The notes: generated by a model not told the origin, from the sequence alone. 64,000 bases of DNA from Alphaproteobacteria bacterium (GCA_018823745.1 JAHJHR010000003.1:372001-436000); one strand, 5' to 3'. Positions 18,937 to 27,992 are shown, numbered from the stretch's first letter. Made by a program: numbers and translations.

Positions 18937-19644
18937 ATGACGGCATCGACGATCCGCGTCTTCACCTGGAATATTCACGGCGCCATTGGCCCCGACCGGC
19001 GCTATGACCTGGAGCGCGTGATCGCGCTGGTGCGCCTGCACAAGCCCGATATCATCGCCCTGCAGGAAGTCGATTCGCGGGGCCGCAACGGCAATTCGCC
19101 GTTTCAGCGACTGGTGGCCACGCTGGGCACCCATTCGGCGGAGGCACGGACGATCACCGCCCCGGATGGCGAATACGGCCACATGCTGATCAGCCGCTGG
19201 CCAATGGCACAACCGATCCTGCACGACCTCTCCATGGATCGGCGCGAGCCGCGGCTGGCGATTGAAACCACCATCGAAACGCCGCTGGGCCGGCTGCACA
19301 CAATCGCCGCCCATTTCGGCCTGGGCTTCAGCGAGCGCCGGCGCCAGACCTCCATCCTCAACGCCATACGCTGCCCGTCCGACGCCCCCCTGTCGATGAT
19401 GCTGGGCGATTTCAACGACTGGCACTGGCGCGGGCCGGTCCGCCGCATCCTGGCGGGCAGTCTGCCCTCCCATACCGGGCACATGACCTTTCCGGCCTGG
19501 GCGCCCCTGTTGAAGCTGGACCGCATCTATTGCGGCGGAGAGGCGCAGGTCCGGCGCAGCTGGACAGACCGGGGCGCGCGCCGCGCCTCCGACCATCTGC
19601 CGGTGATTGCAGATATCGGCCGGGGTAGCGCTTCAGAACTGTAG
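18937..19644 (+). CDS. Endonuclease/exonuclease/phosphatase-family protein
   Basis: A 235-residue metal-dependent phosphoesterase of the EEP (DNase I/ExoIII-like) superfamily. Motifs in order are FTWNIHGAIG near the N-terminus, LQEVDSR, MLGDFNDWHW and the C-terminal SDHLPVIADI. These hold the Asn, Glu, Asp-x-Asn and Asp-His residues of the active site. No signal peptide is seen, so it is probably cytoplasmic. Similar short bacterial members are uncharacterised and may act on nucleic acids or phospholipids. An in-frame TTG lies one codon before the chosen ATG. The last 12 bp overlap the convergent regulator gene. Confidence 0.85.
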   Translation: MTASTIRVFTWNIHGAIGPDRRYDLERVIALVRLHKPDIIALQEVDSRGRNGNSPFQRLVATLGTHSAEARTITAPDGEYGHMLISRWPMAQPILHDLSMDRREPRLAIETTIETPLGRLHTIAAHFGLGFSERRRQTSILNAIRCPSDAPLSMMLGDFNDWHWRGPVRRILAGSLPSHTGHMTFPAWAPLLKLDRIYCGGEAQVRRSWTDRGARRASDHLPVIADIGRGSASEL

Positions 19645-20604
19645 CGGCCGGGGATTATAGGTGACGCGCCCGCAATCGCTGACGTCATAGCCGCCCAGCA
19701 GCGCCGCCTGCTCGGCGAATTCGGGGCTGCGGGTCAAAGCGAGCAGCGCCTGGAAGGGCGGCTCGAAATAGGCCCAGCGCTGCACCACCAGATCGAAGCG
19801 CTCGCGGCGCAGCGGCACGAAGCCCAGCCTGAAGCGCCGGGCAACGGTCTCGATACCCAGGCCGACATCGGCGCGGTCATCCGAGATACAGGCTCCCAGA
19901 TCATATTGCGTGCGTTCGGCATGGGGCAGGCAGTCCAGCGTCGCCGGGTCGATATCGGCCTCGGCCAGCATATGCTCCAGCAGGGCATTGCTGCCGCTGC
20001 CTTGCTGGCGCATCACAAGACGCGCCCGGCTGGACTGGATATCGCCGATACCGGCCAGGCCCAGCGGATTATCCGGCGCGACGATCAGCCCCTGCTGGCG
20101 CCACGCCCACTGGATGACCACGATATCACCCACCGGCACCTGCTGGAACACAGCCGACAGATTGTAATCCCCGGCGCCGCTGTCCACGAGATGCGTGCCG
20201 GCGGCAATCGCCCCGCCCTGGGCCAGCCGGTTGATCCCCGCCAGGCTGCCTTCGACGATCAGCGCAATCGATGAATTGCTCTCCCGGACCGCCCATTCCA
20301 GCAGCGGCTCGTGGCTGCCGGCGATCACCAGCGGCAGGTCGTAGGATTGATGATGGCCGGGATAATCCGTGGTCTCGACGATCCAGCGCTGCACCATCGC
20401 GCGGGGGAACAGCAGCTTGCCGCCGATACGGCAGAACGGGATACGCTGGGTGCGGACCAGATCATAGACCGTGCGGTTCTGCACGCGCAGAAACCGCGCC
20501 ACCTCCGGCACGGTCATCAGCGATTCCTGGTCTGCCAGGGCAGTCACCGGAGAATTACTCACCGGCACCGCGCCGGCAGTTCCCGGTTTGCGTTTTTCCA
20601 CCAC
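19633..20604 (-). CDS. HTH regulator with periplasmic-binding-like ligand domain
   Basis: A one-component regulator of 323 residues. An excisionase/MerR-type winged HTH (about residues 28-80, TVPEVARFLRVQNRTVYDLV) precedes a PBP_like domain related to molybdate/tungstate-binding proteins. The start is one of two tandem GTG codons; GGAGG lies eight bases before the first, at 20604. A longer frame would add 54 residues without domain content. Such regulators often control metal-cofactor enzymes or oxyanion transporters, but no mod, tup or formate dehydrogenase genes are adjacent, so its target is unknown. The nearest candidates are the divergent GNAT/PAS/flavoprotein genes. Confidence 0.82.
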   Translation of the reverse strand: MVEKRKPGTAGAVPVSNSPVTALADQESLMTVPEVARFLRVQNRTVYDLVRTQRIPFCRIGGKLLFPRAMVQRWIVETTDYPGHHQSYDLPLVIAGSHEPLLEWAVRESNSSIALIVEGSLAGINRLAQGGAIAAGTHLVDSGAGDYNLSAVFQQVPVGDIVVIQWAWRQQGLIVAPDNPLGLAGIGDIQSSRARLVMRQQGSGSNALLEHMLAEADIDPATLDCLPHAERTQYDLGACISDDRADVGLGIETVARRFRLGFVPLRRERFDLVVQRWAYFEPPFQALLALTRSPEFAEQAALLGGYDVSDCGRVTYNPRPLQF

Positions 20605-20991
20605 AGATCGACCCTCCAGGGCCCCGGCGCCACCACCATACACGCGCCACGGCAGGTTCCTCCATAAGCGCAACGTTTTGCCGACGCAAGGGCCGCCCTG
20701 AGGCCTCCCTTGTTCCCACCGCTCAGGAGATGCTTGATTTACAGCATTCTCATCGGTATTTTCCAAATCGTGTCAAGAAACCGCATTTTTTGCAGTCAAA
20801 CTACACGACTGTAATATCGATTTCCGTCTCGGATTTTGGATATGCGGCTGCGAGGGCACTCTTCAACGTATCCACCTTACCCCGATCCAGGAAAAACCTG
20901 TGGTCGGGGTCTTTCATTTCCGCTTTGATTCCGCCGGCGCTTCGGCCAGCCTGTCGCCGGAAGGCGTCCTTCCTTGCACCAGGAGACAGGC
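20605..20991. other. Divergent intergenic region with hairpin
   Basis: A 387-bp gap between the regulator and the GNAT gene without a credible coding frame. Its middle (about 20740-20830) is richer in A and T than its surroundings and probably holds promoters for both directions. A stable hairpin lies at 20880-20909: arms CCCCGATCCAGG and CCTGTGGTCGGGG with an AAAAA loop, followed by a T-rich stretch. It may be a terminator, a leader element or the end of a small RNA. Confidence 0.45.
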
Positions 20992-21456
20992 GTGGCCCCG
21001 CCGATGCTGCTTATCCGACCGATTGTTGCCGCCGACCAGGCCGCCTGGCGCGGCTTATGGGATTCCTATTGCGATTTCTACAAGGAGGCCGTGCCGGAGC
21101 CGGTCAGCCAGGGGCTCTGGCAGCGCTTGCTCGATCCCGAACAGCCAATCGGCGGCATGCTGGCCGAAGCGCAGGATGGCCGGAGTGTCGGGCTGATGCA
21201 TTACGTGCTGCATCCCAACACCTGGAGCCTTCAGACCCTGGGCTATCTGGAAGATTTGTATGTCGCGGCGGACCAGCGCGGGCAGGGCATCGGCCGGGCG
21301 CTGATCGAGGCGCTGGTAGAGAAAGGCCGGGCGGAAGGCTGGTACCGGGTCTATTGGCATACCAACACCGATAATGCCAATGCCCGCTTCCTCTACGACA
21401 AGATCGCCGGGCCGTCGGCAGCGGTGAAATACACAATCCCGTTAGGCTATAAATAA
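20992..21456 (+). CDS. GNAT-family N-acetyltransferase
   Basis: A cytoplasmic acetyl-CoA-dependent acyltransferase of about 154 residues. The acetyl-CoA pyrophosphate loop is DQRGQGIGRALIEAL, preceded by the beta-strand LEDLYV; the C-terminal NANARFLYDKI is typical of the fold. The start is taken as GTG at 20992, with AGGAGA five bases upstream. TTG at 20974 would place the ribosome site inside the gene, and ATG at 21004 is also possible. The substrate, which could be a small amine, an antibiotic or a protein N-terminus, cannot be told. Confidence 0.82.
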   Translation: MAPPMLLIRPIVAADQAAWRGLWDSYCDFYKEAVPEPVSQGLWQRLLDPEQPIGGMLAEAQDGRSVGLMHYVLHPNTWSLQTLGYLEDLYVAADQRGQGIGRALIEALVEKGRAEGWYRVYWHTNTDNANARFLYDKIAGPSAAVKYTIPLGYK

Positions 21457-21520
21457 CCTTACGGCAGGGGGTTGCCCTTCGACGCCTGACACCTCATGGT
21501 TAATCGTGAATCGAGGTGAC

Positions 21521-22048
21521 ATGGCGCAGAATGCGACATCCATACAGCCTGATAGGGCGACCGGTAGAATCGTGGATTCCCCACTTTCGGAGGATATCCA
21601 CTGCCGCATTCGCTGGGCTTACGACTACTGGAACGCCAAGCGTGGCGCTCGCCCCTGGCCGCTGCGCGAGGATATCGACCCGGTCGATTTCCCCCGCGAT
21701 GCCTTGCCCACAGTCTATATTCTGGAACGGCTGGATTCTGAGGATGACTACCTCGTCCGCCTGGGCGGCAATGTCTATCGCCAGATCTATGGCCGGGAAA
21801 CCACCGGGTTGCGGGTCAGCCAGATGATCCCGCGCGATGGCGACGGCGCAGCCATCCACGATGAATTCGCCACTGCCCTGTCGACCGGGCGTCCGGTCCT
21901 GCATATCGGTCGGCTGTGCTGGCATAAACAAGGCGCGCATCTCTCCTTCCAGCGCATTCTGCTGCCGGTCAGCGGCAATGGGACGCGCTGTGACATACTG
22001 GTCGGTGTCGCCGTGATGTTCGGCCTGGACGGTGCCATGCGCTACTGA
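21521..22048 (+). CDS. PAS_5-like domain protein
   Basis: A 175-residue single-domain protein resembling the PAS_5 family that is common and multicopy in Rhodospirillales. Recognisable parts are an opening helix IRWAYDYWNAKRG, the core LERLDSEDDYLVRLGGN and the closing strands LLPVSGNGTRCDILVG. No kinase, cyclase or HTH output domain is present. The start ATG directly follows GAGGTGAC. It lies 73 bp before the flavoprotein gene on the same strand and may be co-transcribed. Its ligand and partner are unknown. Confidence 0.7.
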   Translation: MAQNATSIQPDRATGRIVDSPLSEDIHCRIRWAYDYWNAKRGARPWPLREDIDPVDFPRDALPTVYILERLDSEDDYLVRLGGNVYRQIYGRETTGLRVSQMIPRDGDGAAIHDEFATALSTGRPVLHIGRLCWHKQGAHLSFQRILLPVSGNGTRCDILVGVAVMFGLDGAMRY

Positions 22049-22121
22049 CCCGACATACAGGGTTGTGCAGGCCGATTCCAGCCGACAAGATTAGTGCGCA
22101 TATCACCGGAGGCGCATTTCC

Positions 22122-23816
22122 ATGAGGCAGATCGAAACAGATGTTGTCGTGATCGGCGCCGGCGGGGCCGGGATGGCTGCGGCCATCGCCGCCTCGGAAG
22201 CCGGCAAACGCTCCATCCTCATCGACCGCAGCCTGATCGGGCGCGGCGGGGCCACGGTGATGGCGCAGATGACCGTTGCCGCCGCCGTCGGCGAGCAGAC
22301 CGAGGATCACTGGACGCACCATCTGAAGGACACGCTGGCCGCCGGGCGCGGGCTGTGTGACGAGCGCCTCGCCCGCCTGCTGTGCGAGGAGGGTGTGACC
22401 GCCATCCGCAAGCTGCAGGAGTGGAAGGTCGGCTGGGCCGCCGAGGATGGCCATCTTAAGCAGGTGCAGGCACCCGGCCATGACCGGCCGCGCTGCGTCT
22501 ATGTCGATTTCCTGAATACTGGCCCCGCCGTCTCCAAGACGCTGCGCACGCAGGTCATCCGTCATGATCGGATCCGCCGGGTCGGCGATCTCTATGCGCT
22601 GGATATCGTGCTGCGCGACGGGGCCGCCGTCGGCGTGCTGTGCGTGCATCTGCACACCGGCGAGCCGGTGCTGATTTCCGCCCCCGCCACCATCATCGCC
22701 ACCGGCGGGCTGACCCGGCTGTACCGGCGCAACAGCGCCTCGCTGAATATGAGCGGTGACGGCTATGCCATGGCGCTGCGCGCCGGGGCCAGCCTGATCG
22801 ACATGGAATTCGTGCAGTTCTTCCCGATCGGCCATCTGGCCCCGCGCCTGATCGGCATGGACCCGATCATGTGGGACCCGTTCCGCTACAAGCTGGGCGG
22901 ACGGCTGCTGAACGGCAACCGTGAGGAATTCACGCAGAATTACGGTGTTGCCGATGGCGGCCGTTACCAGATCACCCGCGACCAGGCGACCTATGCCATT
23001 ACCAAGGAAGTCGAGGCCGGACGCGGCAGCCCGGCGGGCGGCGCCTATCTCAGCTTCGAGCATGTGCCGGAAGCGGAACTGCGCAAGGCGTTCGGGCCGA
23101 TCATCGACAAGCTGGCGAAGAACGGCATCGACCTGACCAAAACCGCTGTCGAGGTCGCCCCCATCGCGCATTACCACATGGGCGGGGTGCGCGTCGGCGT
23201 AGATATGGAAACCGAGGTGCCGAACCTCTATTGCGCCGGCGAGGCGGTGGGTGGGGCGAATGGCGCCAACCGGCTGTCCGGCAACGCAATCACCGAGGCG
23301 CTTGCCTTCGGCTTCGTCGCCGGGCGCAACGCGGCTGCGCGGGCGGCCGACACCGGGCCGGCAGGCGACATTGCAGCGGATGCGGCGGAGGGGCTGGCCC
23401 TGTTGCAGGCTGATGGCCCGACCGATGCCCCGAACAGCGCCGCCCTGGTCACCGCGTTGCAGGCTTTGATGCAGGATTATGTCGGCCCGTTCCGCACGGC
23501 GGAGAAACTCGCCCATGCGCTGGCCGAACTGCGCCGCATGAAGGCCGAACTGGGCGACACGCCCTATGGCAGTGGCGGCACCTATGATTCGGAGCGGCTG
23601 GACTGGTTCGATCTGCGCACCATGCTGGTCATTGCCGAGGCGGTCACGCTGTCGGCCCAAGCCCGCACCGAGAGCCGGGGGGCGCATCAGCGCGAGGATC
23701 ACCCCGGCCTGGAAGCCGCGTGGGAGGTCAATCAGGTGATCCGCCTTGCCGAGGGCACGCTGAGCCTGGAACGCCTGCCTGTGATCCGCGAAACCGTGCT
23801 GGAGGCCGCGTCATGA
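22122..23816 (+). CDS. FAD-dependent oxidoreductase, fumarate reductase/SdhA-like flavoprotein
   Basis: A 564-residue flavoprotein of the succinate dehydrogenase/fumarate reductase/aspartate oxidase family. An N-terminal Rossmann motif VIGAGGAGMAAAIAASEAG binds FAD. The active-site segments HYHMGGVRVG and GANGANRLSGNAITE match the dicarboxylate-binding region. The SHT-type histidine that carries covalent FAD in SdhA and FrdA is not visible (the equivalent stretch reads GRGGATVMAQ), suggesting non-covalent FAD. The C-terminal helical domain is shorter than in SdhA. It overlaps the next gene, a tiny 2Fe-2S protein, by four bases, so the two form one enzyme. No membrane anchors accompany it. The substrate is unknown. 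Confidence 0.85.
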   Translation: MRQIETDVVVIGAGGAGMAAAIAASEAGKRSILIDRSLIGRGGATVMAQMTVAAAVGEQTEDHWTHHLKDTLAAGRGLCDERLARLLCEEGVTAIRKLQEWKVGWAAEDGHLKQVQAPGHDRPRCVYVDFLNTGPAVSKTLRTQVIRHDRIRRVGDLYALDIVLRDGAAVGVLCVHLHTGEPVLISAPATIIATGGLTRLYRRNSASLNMSGDGYAMALRAGASLIDMEFVQFFPIGHLAPRLIGMDPIMWDPFRYKLGGRLLNGNREEFTQNYGVADGGRYQITRDQATYAITKEVEAGRGSPAGGAYLSFEHVPEAELRKAFGPIIDKLAKNGIDLTKTAVEVAPIAHYHMGGVRVGVDMETEVPNLYCAGEAVGGANGANRLSGNAITEALAFGFVAGRNAAARAADTGPAGDIAADAAEGLALLQADGPTDAPNSAALVTALQALMQDYVGPFRTAEKLAHALAELRRMKAELGDTPYGSGGTYDSERLDWFDLRTMLVIAEAVTLSAQARTESRGAHQREDHPGLEAAWEVNQVIRLAEGTLSLERLPVIRETVLEAAS

Positions 23817-24142
23817 CCCAGACCGCCCATCTCGTCGTCACCCGCGGCACCAGCGGGGACGACACCCATATCGAGAGCTATGACGTGCCGTTCGAGCCCG
23901 GCCAGTCGGTGCTGGACGGCCTGCGCTGGATCCGCACCCACCACGACCCCAGCCTCGCCTTCCGCTTCTCCTGCATCAGCGCCAATGCCTGCAAGGAATG
24001 CATGATGCTGCTGGACGGCAAGGTGATCTATGCCTGCACCGAACGCCTGACCGATGGCGAGATGCGCGTCGAACCGCTGGCCAACAAGACGCTGATCCGC
24101 GATCTGGTCACGGAAATCGCCCCGCCGGATGAGCGGCTGTAA
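23813..24142 (+). CDS. Small 2Fe-2S protein, SdhB/FrdB N-domain-like
   Basis: A 109-residue ferredoxin-like protein corresponding to the N-terminal half of succinate dehydrogenase/fumarate reductase iron-sulfur subunits. The 2Fe-2S cysteines lie in SCISANACKECMMLLDG and VIYACTE. The C-terminal domain with the 4Fe-4S and 3Fe-4S clusters, which makes normal SdhB about 240 residues, is absent and the gene ends cleanly. The ATG overlaps the flavoprotein stop (ATGA), so the subunits are probably made in equal amounts. It would pass electrons from the flavin to a soluble acceptor rather than to quinone. Confidence 0.82.
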   Translation: MTQTAHLVVTRGTSGDDTHIESYDVPFEPGQSVLDGLRWIRTHHDPSLAFRFSCISANACKECMMLLDGKVIYACTERLTDGEMRVEPLANKTLIRDLVTEIAPPDERL

Positions 24143-24186
24143 GGGGTGCCGTAGCCCCGGCCTCTCTTCGTCCCCCTCCCTTCCTT

Positions 24187-24272
24187 CGTCACCCTCGGGC
24201 TTGACCCGAGGGTCCATCTGGCCGTGCAATTCGCTCGGTCAATGGATGGTCGGATCAAGTCCGACCATGACG
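24187..24272. repeat. Paired palindromic repeat between convergent genes
   Basis: Two hairpin units in inverted orientation: CGTCACCCTCGGGCTTGACC with its closing arm (24187-24215), and its mirror-type copy ATGGTCGG-ATCAAGT-CCGACCATGACG (24246-24272). Both outer ends read CGTCA. The pair fills most of the 155-bp gap between the 2Fe-2S gene and pepN, which converge here, and could serve as a two-way transcript end. Confidence 0.75.
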
Positions 24273-24297
24273 ATCTCTTCAGGGTAAGGTCGTCACC

Positions 24298-26964
24298 CTA
24301 CCCCGCCAAACTCTTGGAGGCGATTTCGTAGACATCCTTGGACAGGCCGGGGACCGCCAGGACGCGCTCGATCTCGGCTTTCAGCAAGGCCTGACGGGCG
24401 GTATCGAAGCGGCGCCAGCGGGCGAAGGGCGAGAACAGGCGGGAGGCGACCTGCGGGTTCATCGGATCGAGGGCGATGACCTGATCGGCGATGAAGCGGT
24501 AGCCCGCGCCGTCGGCCGCATGGAAACCGACCGGATTGCCAGAAGCGAAGGCGCCCAGCAAAGAGCGCACCTTGTTCGGGTTCTTCAGCGAGAAGGCCGG
24601 ATCGCCCATCAGGGCCTTTACCCGTGACAGGGTATCGGGCCGCTTCGCCATGGCCTGGATGGCGAACCATTTGTCCAGCACCAGCGCATTGTCGCGCCAG
24701 CGCTCGTGGAACGCCGCCAATGCCCGGTCACCCGCTGCATCGGTGCTGTCGGCCAGGCAGACCAGCGCCGCCACGCTGTCGGTCATCACCTGCGCGCCGG
24801 CGAATTGCGCCTCGGCCAGCGCCAGCCCCTCGGCATCCAGCCCGGACAGATAGCCCAGCAACAAATTGCGCAGCACGCGCTTGCCGATGGCCGCGCCCTC
24901 CAGCTGCACGCCCGGCACCGCCAGCGCCGTATAGAGCGCCAGCATCACCGGCTTCAGCCTGCAGGCCAGCACGCCCCGCAGATGCTCGCGCGCGGCGTGG
25001 ATGCCATCGACATCGATGGTTGCCATGGATTCGCCGAGATCGCCTTCCGACGGCAGCGACAGCGCCTGTGCCCGGAAAGCCGGCGATGCCCCGTCATCGG
25101 TCAGCACGCGGCTGGCGGCATCGACGAAACTGTCCGGCACCGCCATGTCGCGCCCGGCCGCCCGGTCAGCGACCATGCCGAGCAGCAGCCGGCGGGCCAG
25201 CGCCTGCCCGGCTTCCCAGCGATTGAACTCGTCGCTGTCATTGGCCATCAGGAAGGTCAGGTCGGCCTCTGAATACCCGGCCTCCAGCTTGATCGGCGCG
25301 GAGAAGCCCCGGAACAGCGAGGGCAGCGGCTCCTCCGATACGCCGACGAAGGTGAAGACCTGCCGCGCCTCGGTCACGCGCAGCACGCGGTCCGTGCCCT
25401 GGGGGGCGTTCTCGCCCTCAAGCTGCAAGGGCAGATCAGATTTGGAGACGCTGCCGACCAGCCCCATCGCCATCGGCATCAGCACCGGCTGCTTCACCGG
25501 CTGGCCGGGCGTCGGGGGCGTGGTCTGATCGATGGTCAGCGTATAGGTTTTGGCAGTGGCATCGTAGCGGCCCTGTGCGGTGACCTGCGGCGTGCCGGCC
25601 TGCTCGTACCAGCGGCGGAACTGCGTCAAATCGGCGCCATTGGCGTCTTCCATGGCGACGCAGAAATCCTCGCAGGTCACGGCCTGGCCGTCATGGCGCT
25701 GGAAATACAAATCCATGCCCTTGCGGAAGCCTTCCGCACCGAGCAGCGTGTGGTACATGCGCACCACCTCCGCCCCCTTCTCATAGACGGTGGCGGTGTA
25801 GAAATTGTTGATTTCGATATAGGAATCGGGCCGCACCGGATGCGCCATCGGCCCGGCATCCTCGGGGAACTGGGCGGCGCGCAAGCCGCGCACATCCTGG
25901 ATACGCTTCACCGAGCGGGCATTCATGTCGGCCGAGAATTCCTGGTCGCGGAAGACCGTCAGGCCCTCCTTCAGGCTCAGCTGGAACCAGTCGCGGCAGG
26001 TGACGCGGTTGCCGGTCCAGTTGTGGAAATATTCATGGGCGATGATGCCCTCGATCAGCTGGTAGTCGGTGTCGGTCGCGGTGTCGGGCTTGGCCAGCAC
26101 GTATTTGGCGTTGAAGACGTTCAGGCCCTTATTCTCCATCGCGCCCATGTTGAAGTCGCTGACCGCGACGATCATGAAGATGTCGAGGTCGTATTCCAGG
26201 CCGAACACCTCCTCGTCCCAGCGCATCGACTTCTTCAGCGACACCATGGCGTGATCGCATTTGTCCTCGTTGCCCTTCTCGACATAGATCCGCAGATCGA
26301 CCTTGCGGCCCGAGGCGGTGACGAAACTGTCCTTCACCGGCACGAGATCGCCAGCCACCAGGGCGAACAGATAGGCCGGCTTGCGGAACGGGTCTTCCCA
26401 TTTCGCCCAGTGCCGGCCCTCCGGCAACTCGCCCTCGCCGACCGGATTGCCGTTCGACAGCAGCACCGGACAGGAGGCCTTGTCGGCCTCGATGGTGGTG
26501 GTAAACAGGGCCATGTTGTCCGGCCGGTCGATGAAATAGGCAATGCGGCGGAAGCCCTCCGCCTCGCACTGGGTGCAGTACATCGAGCCGGATTTATACA
26601 GCCCCTCCAGCGCGGTGTTCTTTTCCGGATGGATGCGGGTGCGGATTTCCAGCACTGCGCGGTCCGGCACCTCCTCAATCACCATGCATTCCGGCTGCAC
26701 GACATAGCGGCAGGGCGGCACATCCTCGCCATCCATTTTCAGATAGATCAGCTCCTGGTCCTGCCCGTCCAGCACCAGCGGCGCGTTGGCGGCACGGTCC
26801 GGATTGCCGGTCACCACCAGCCGGGAGGTGACAATGGTCCCGCCATCGCGGATATCGACATGCAGGTCGATCTGTTCCACCCGGTAGTCCGGCGGGGTGT
26901 AATCCTCGCGGCGGATCAGCGCCGGTTCGGTCTGGGGCAAGGTCTGACCGTCAAGGCGATCCAT
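24298..26964 (-). CDS. pepN: Aminopeptidase N (M1 family)
   Basis: A cytoplasmic zinc aminopeptidase that removes N-terminal residues from peptides, the last step of peptide breakdown. At 888 residues it is close to the usual 870. The exopeptidase motif is MGAMENKGLNVFN and the zinc site HEYFHNWTGNRVTCRDWFQL (HExxH plus downstream Glu), both canonical for the proteobacterial PepN group. The N-terminal beta domain precedes them and the large helical C-terminal domain follows. The gene stands alone: a repeat pair lies beyond its stop and glycosyltransferases lie upstream. Confidence 0.96.
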   Translation of the reverse strand: MDRLDGQTLPQTEPALIRREDYTPPDYRVEQIDLHVDIRDGGTIVTSRLVVTGNPDRAANAPLVLDGQDQELIYLKMDGEDVPPCRYVVQPECMVIEEVPDRAVLEIRTRIHPEKNTALEGLYKSGSMYCTQCEAEGFRRIAYFIDRPDNMALFTTTIEADKASCPVLLSNGNPVGEGELPEGRHWAKWEDPFRKPAYLFALVAGDLVPVKDSFVTASGRKVDLRIYVEKGNEDKCDHAMVSLKKSMRWDEEVFGLEYDLDIFMIVAVSDFNMGAMENKGLNVFNAKYVLAKPDTATDTDYQLIEGIIAHEYFHNWTGNRVTCRDWFQLSLKEGLTVFRDQEFSADMNARSVKRIQDVRGLRAAQFPEDAGPMAHPVRPDSYIEINNFYTATVYEKGAEVVRMYHTLLGAEGFRKGMDLYFQRHDGQAVTCEDFCVAMEDANGADLTQFRRWYEQAGTPQVTAQGRYDATAKTYTLTIDQTTPPTPGQPVKQPVLMPMAMGLVGSVSKSDLPLQLEGENAPQGTDRVLRVTEARQVFTFVGVSEEPLPSLFRGFSAPIKLEAGYSEADLTFLMANDSDEFNRWEAGQALARRLLLGMVADRAAGRDMAVPDSFVDAASRVLTDDGASPAFRAQALSLPSEGDLGESMATIDVDGIHAAREHLRGVLACRLKPVMLALYTALAVPGVQLEGAAIGKRVLRNLLLGYLSGLDAEGLALAEAQFAGAQVMTDSVAALVCLADSTDAAGDRALAAFHERWRDNALVLDKWFAIQAMAKRPDTLSRVKALMGDPAFSLKNPNKVRSLLGAFASGNPVGFHAADGAGYRFIADQVIALDPMNPQVASRLFSPFARWRRFDTARQALLKAEIERVLAVPGLSKDVYEIASKSLAG

Positions 26965-27020
26965 GGGGGGTCTCCGGGGTAAGGGGTGGGGGTAGTCGGT
27001 CCGTCAGATATGGGAAGGGC

Positions 27021-27992
27021 CTAGCCGAAGACCAGATCGGCGATGCGCCGGGCGCGTGCATCATAGCCATGTTCCGCCAGGGCGCGGCGCTGGGCGTTGC
27101 GGCCCAGCAGCAGGCTGTAGTCGCGGTCCTTCAGCAGGCGCTGCCAGTGTTCGGCGCAGTCCCCGGCATCATCGGCCAGCAGGATTTCGCTGTCCGGCTC
27201 GAAATAATCCAGAATTTCCAGCCCGGCGGTCAGCATGATCTGCGCCGCACCGGCGAAGGCTGCCTCGAAAGTGCGCGGCCCAGGCGTCGAGGGACGGATG
27301 GCGAAGCGGCGATTGGCGATATTCTCGTCCCGGCCGATATTCACCACACCCAGCGCCGAGGCGTAGAGATCGGGCAGCGCCGCATTGGGCAGGCGCATCG
27401 GAGTCACGCCTTCGATGGCATCGCGCTCCCAGCCGCTGCCGACGACGCAGAGCTCCGCGCCCAGCCGTTTCGCATGCGGCGCCAGATCGCCGAAGAACCG
27501 GCTGCGATTGGCGAAGCGATGGCCGCAGAAGAACAGGTCCGGGCCGCCCCGAGTCACCACAGGCCGCAGATGGGTGGCCGCACTGCCGGCCAGCGGCAGA
27601 TGATGCACCGGCACCGAAGGCGGATAGAAATCCAGGCTCGCCCGGTCATTGGTGAAGACAATATCGGCCATGCCATAGATCCGGGCATTCATGTCGAACT
27701 CATAGGGATCGTCATGCAGCCAGAAACCCAGCAGCCGGCCATGGCGTTTCGTGACCTCGGCAATCGGCCCAAAATCCGCCCCGTCGAGCATGATGCTGCC
27801 GAAAACCAGGGTCATGTCGGGCTGCAGCGCCTGCGCACTGCGCACGCCGTCCTCATAGGAGGACACAGCGATGGTCGCTTCCGGGAAGGCCGCGCGGAAG
27901 CCCTCGCCGACATAATGGCGCAGGCTGGCATTGGTGTTCAGCGCATCCGGGCTGCCGCTCATCACCAGCAGCTTGAAATTCTGGCGGGTCAT
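27021..27992 (-). CDS. CgeB-like glycosyltransferase
   Basis: A 323-residue GT-B-type protein resembling the CgeB/spore-maturation family. The N-half ends with a conserved HDDPYEFDMN. The C-half carries the nucleotide-sugar-binding segment RPSTPGPRTFEAAFAGAAQI and DYFEPDSEILLAD. The ATG overlaps the stop of the 812-residue glycosyltransferase by four bases. Together with that gene and the family-2 enzyme it forms a three-gene glycosyltransferase operon. Such sets may decorate surface polysaccharide or flagellin; no acceptor gene lies nearby. Donor and acceptor are unknown. Confidence 0.75.
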   Translation of the reverse strand: MTRQNFKLLVMSGSPDALNTNASLRHYVGEGFRAAFPEATIAVSSYEDGVRSAQALQPDMTLVFGSIMLDGADFGPIAEVTKRHGRLLGFWLHDDPYEFDMNARIYGMADIVFTNDRASLDFYPPSVPVHHLPLAGSAATHLRPVVTRGGPDLFFCGHRFANRSRFFGDLAPHAKRLGAELCVVGSGWERDAIEGVTPMRLPNAALPDLYASALGVVNIGRDENIANRRFAIRPSTPGPRTFEAAFAGAAQIMLTAGLEILDYFEPDSEILLADDAGDCAEHWQRLLKDRDYSLLLGRNAQRRALAEHGYDARARRIADLVFG

